This document shows positions 4,694-5,602 of a DNA stretch of 5,602 nt, piece by piece. Source of the stretch: an uncultured Alphaproteobacteria bacterium (lineage in GTDB: Bacteria; Pseudomonadota; Alphaproteobacteria; GCA-2731375); NCBI GenBank assembly GCA_913049615.1, contig CAJWZI010000135.1, positions 1-5,602 on the forward strand, written 5' to 3'. Position numbers and translations under genes: made by a program. The notes beneath the pieces are model-generated. The model was given only the letters and a program-made list of their open reading frames with translations. It did no database searches and was not told where the DNA came from. How positions within the stretch are numbered: position 1 is the stretch's first letter; each line of letters opens with the position of its first letter.

Positions 4694-5602
4694 TCAAGCT
4701 GTGAATCCGATTTCGATCAGGGGTTTCTCGTCGATTACCCGTTGAAAGGACATCCGCGTCAAATCAATGGTTTGATAGCCACCGTTCAGCAGTAATTCTG
4801 TCATAGCGCGTCCGATGGCGGGGCCTTTCTGCAGACCTGCCCCAGTGAAGCCTGTGGCGATATAGAAATTGTCCAGGCCGCCGATCCATTTACCGATAAT
4901 GGTATTGCCGTCCATGTGATTGAAGGCATAGTGCCCGGCCCACCCTCGTTTCAACTGCAAGGCTTCAAAGGCCGGGATACGGTGAGCTAGAACTGGCCAA
5001 AAACGGCTTTCGAACAGATCGTGGTCGACCTCCCAATTGAAGCCAAAGGCCACGTCCGTATCCGTTAGCCCGACGGTGAACCCTGCGCCTTCTTGCCGGA
5101 AGGCGATGCCGCCGGGGTCCTTGGTCAAGGGCATGGTTTCTACTTCGCCCTGAATTTCGAAATAAAAGGTGTTGCGGCTTAACGGTTGTACCGGAACCTC
5201 CATTCCGACCATGGCGCAAATTTCCGGCCCCCAGGCGCCCGCCACGTTGACGATGATGTCACTGGAAATTATTTCGCCCGATCCTAGCACCACGGCTCGG
5301 GCTAGGCCGCCCGAAACCTGAATATCAACCACCTTGTCCTTGATATATGTAACACCCAAGCTGGTGGCCTTGCGGCGGAAACCAGTAACAGCAGCATGGG
5401 GGTCGATGAAGCCGTCCTGTGGCCCATGAATGGCGGCATCCACATCGCCCACGTACAAAGAGGGGAAACGGGCGCTCAATTCATCTCGGTCCAGTAAGTC
5501 GTTGGGTACTCCTAGGCCGGTCTGAATCTTCCAACTTTCTTCGGCGGCCGCGACGTCGTCCGGGCCAGCGACCAGGTAAAGATAGCCGTGTTCCAGGAAA
5601 TC
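4694..5602 (-). CDS. FAD-dependent oxidoreductase of the DAO family (DadA/FOXRED1-like), C-terminal part
   Basis: The frame is open from the stop at 4694-4696 to the right edge, giving 302 residues; the N-terminal FAD-binding Rossmann motif (GxGxxG) lies outside the window, so the gene is partial. The protein belongs to the D-amino acid oxidase / sarcosine oxidase superfamily (PF01266), flavoenzymes that oxidise amines or amino acids. Numbered from the edge, signs are: a GYLYLV strand (6-11), DGFIDPHAA (63-71), the second FAD-contact strand IIVNVAGAWGPEI (116-128), the substrate-domain sheet, and the C-terminal FAD segment NFYIATGFTGAGLQKGPAIG (245-264) followed by YQTIDLTRMSFQRV. The ending resembles FOXRED1-type proteins, where the segment usually reads GFSGHGLQQAP. 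A TTG at 5479 is inside the domain and is not the start. The substrate cannot be told. The gene is convergent with the regulator, 11 bp apart, with no terminator visible. Confidence 0.9.
   Translation of the reverse strand, partial: DFLEHGYLYLVAGPDDVAAAEESWKIQTGLGVPNDLLDRDELSARFPSLYVGDVDAAIHGPQDGFIDPHAAVTGFRRKATSLGVTYIKDKVVDIQVSGGLARAVVLGSGEIISSDIIVNVAGAWGPEICAMVGMEVPVQPLSRNTFYFEIQGEVETMPLTKDPGGIAFRQEGAGFTVGLTDTDVAFGFNWEVDHDLFESRFWPVLAHRIPAFEALQLKRGWAGHYAFNHMDGNTIIGKWIGGLDNFYIATGFTGAGLQKGPAIGRAMTELLLNGGYQTIDLTRMSFQRVIDEKPLIEIGFTA

Noticed and set aside
1..5602. CRISPR arrays, insertion sequences, phage or toxin-antitoxin genes
   Set aside because: No repeated spacer units, transposase motifs, terminal inverted repeats or small paired genes were found on either strand.

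Overview
The window looks like a piece of an alphaproteobacterial chromosome. This rests on three genes: a GTP cyclohydrolase II with the long RibB-like N-terminal half often seen in that class, an OmpR-type regulator whose DNA-binding half strongly resembles an alphaproteobacterial subfamily I recognise, and a signal-peptide-less YkuD L,D-transpeptidase of the type common there. By eye, base composition is uneven. Sampled lines of ribA and the FAD oxidoreductase are roughly 58-65% GC, while sampled lines of the membrane-gene block (about 37-48%) and the regulator (about 40%) are lower.

Layout, left to right. Positions 1-161 (minus) hold the N-terminal end of an L,D-transpeptidase with a TTG start, an AAGGG ribosome-binding site and a good sigma70-like promoter. 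After about 330 bp without a gene comes a plus-strand DCC-family (DUF393) thiol-disulfide oxidoreductase (496-891). Its stop overlaps, tail to tail, the stop of a single-span membrane protein of unknown family (884-1438, minus). That gene lies 10 bp downstream of a polytopic membrane protein (1449-2288, minus) that I read as an HTTM/gamma-carboxylase-like protein. A 449-bp stretch without a convincing gene follows. Then come ribA (2738-3856, minus), a divergent response regulator (4005-4682, plus), and the C-terminal 302 residues of a DadA/FOXRED1-like FAD oxidoreductase (4694-5602, minus, cut by the right edge).

How the genes fit together. RibA carries out the first step of flavin synthesis, and the FAD oxidoreductase consumes the product, but nothing in the sequence shows that they are co-regulated. 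The DCC / HTTM-like / single-span trio looks like an accessory membrane redox or modification module placed between ribA and the L,D-transpeptidase gene. The HTTM-like protein keeps a His and a Lys in contexts resembling the key His160 and Lys218 of human gamma-glutamyl carboxylase. The regulator has Asn where the phosphoacceptor Asp should be, lacks one residue of the acidic pair and has no kinase gene beside it, so it is probably a phosphorylation-independent (pseudo-receiver) transcription factor. The most interesting items are this regulator and the three-gene membrane module.
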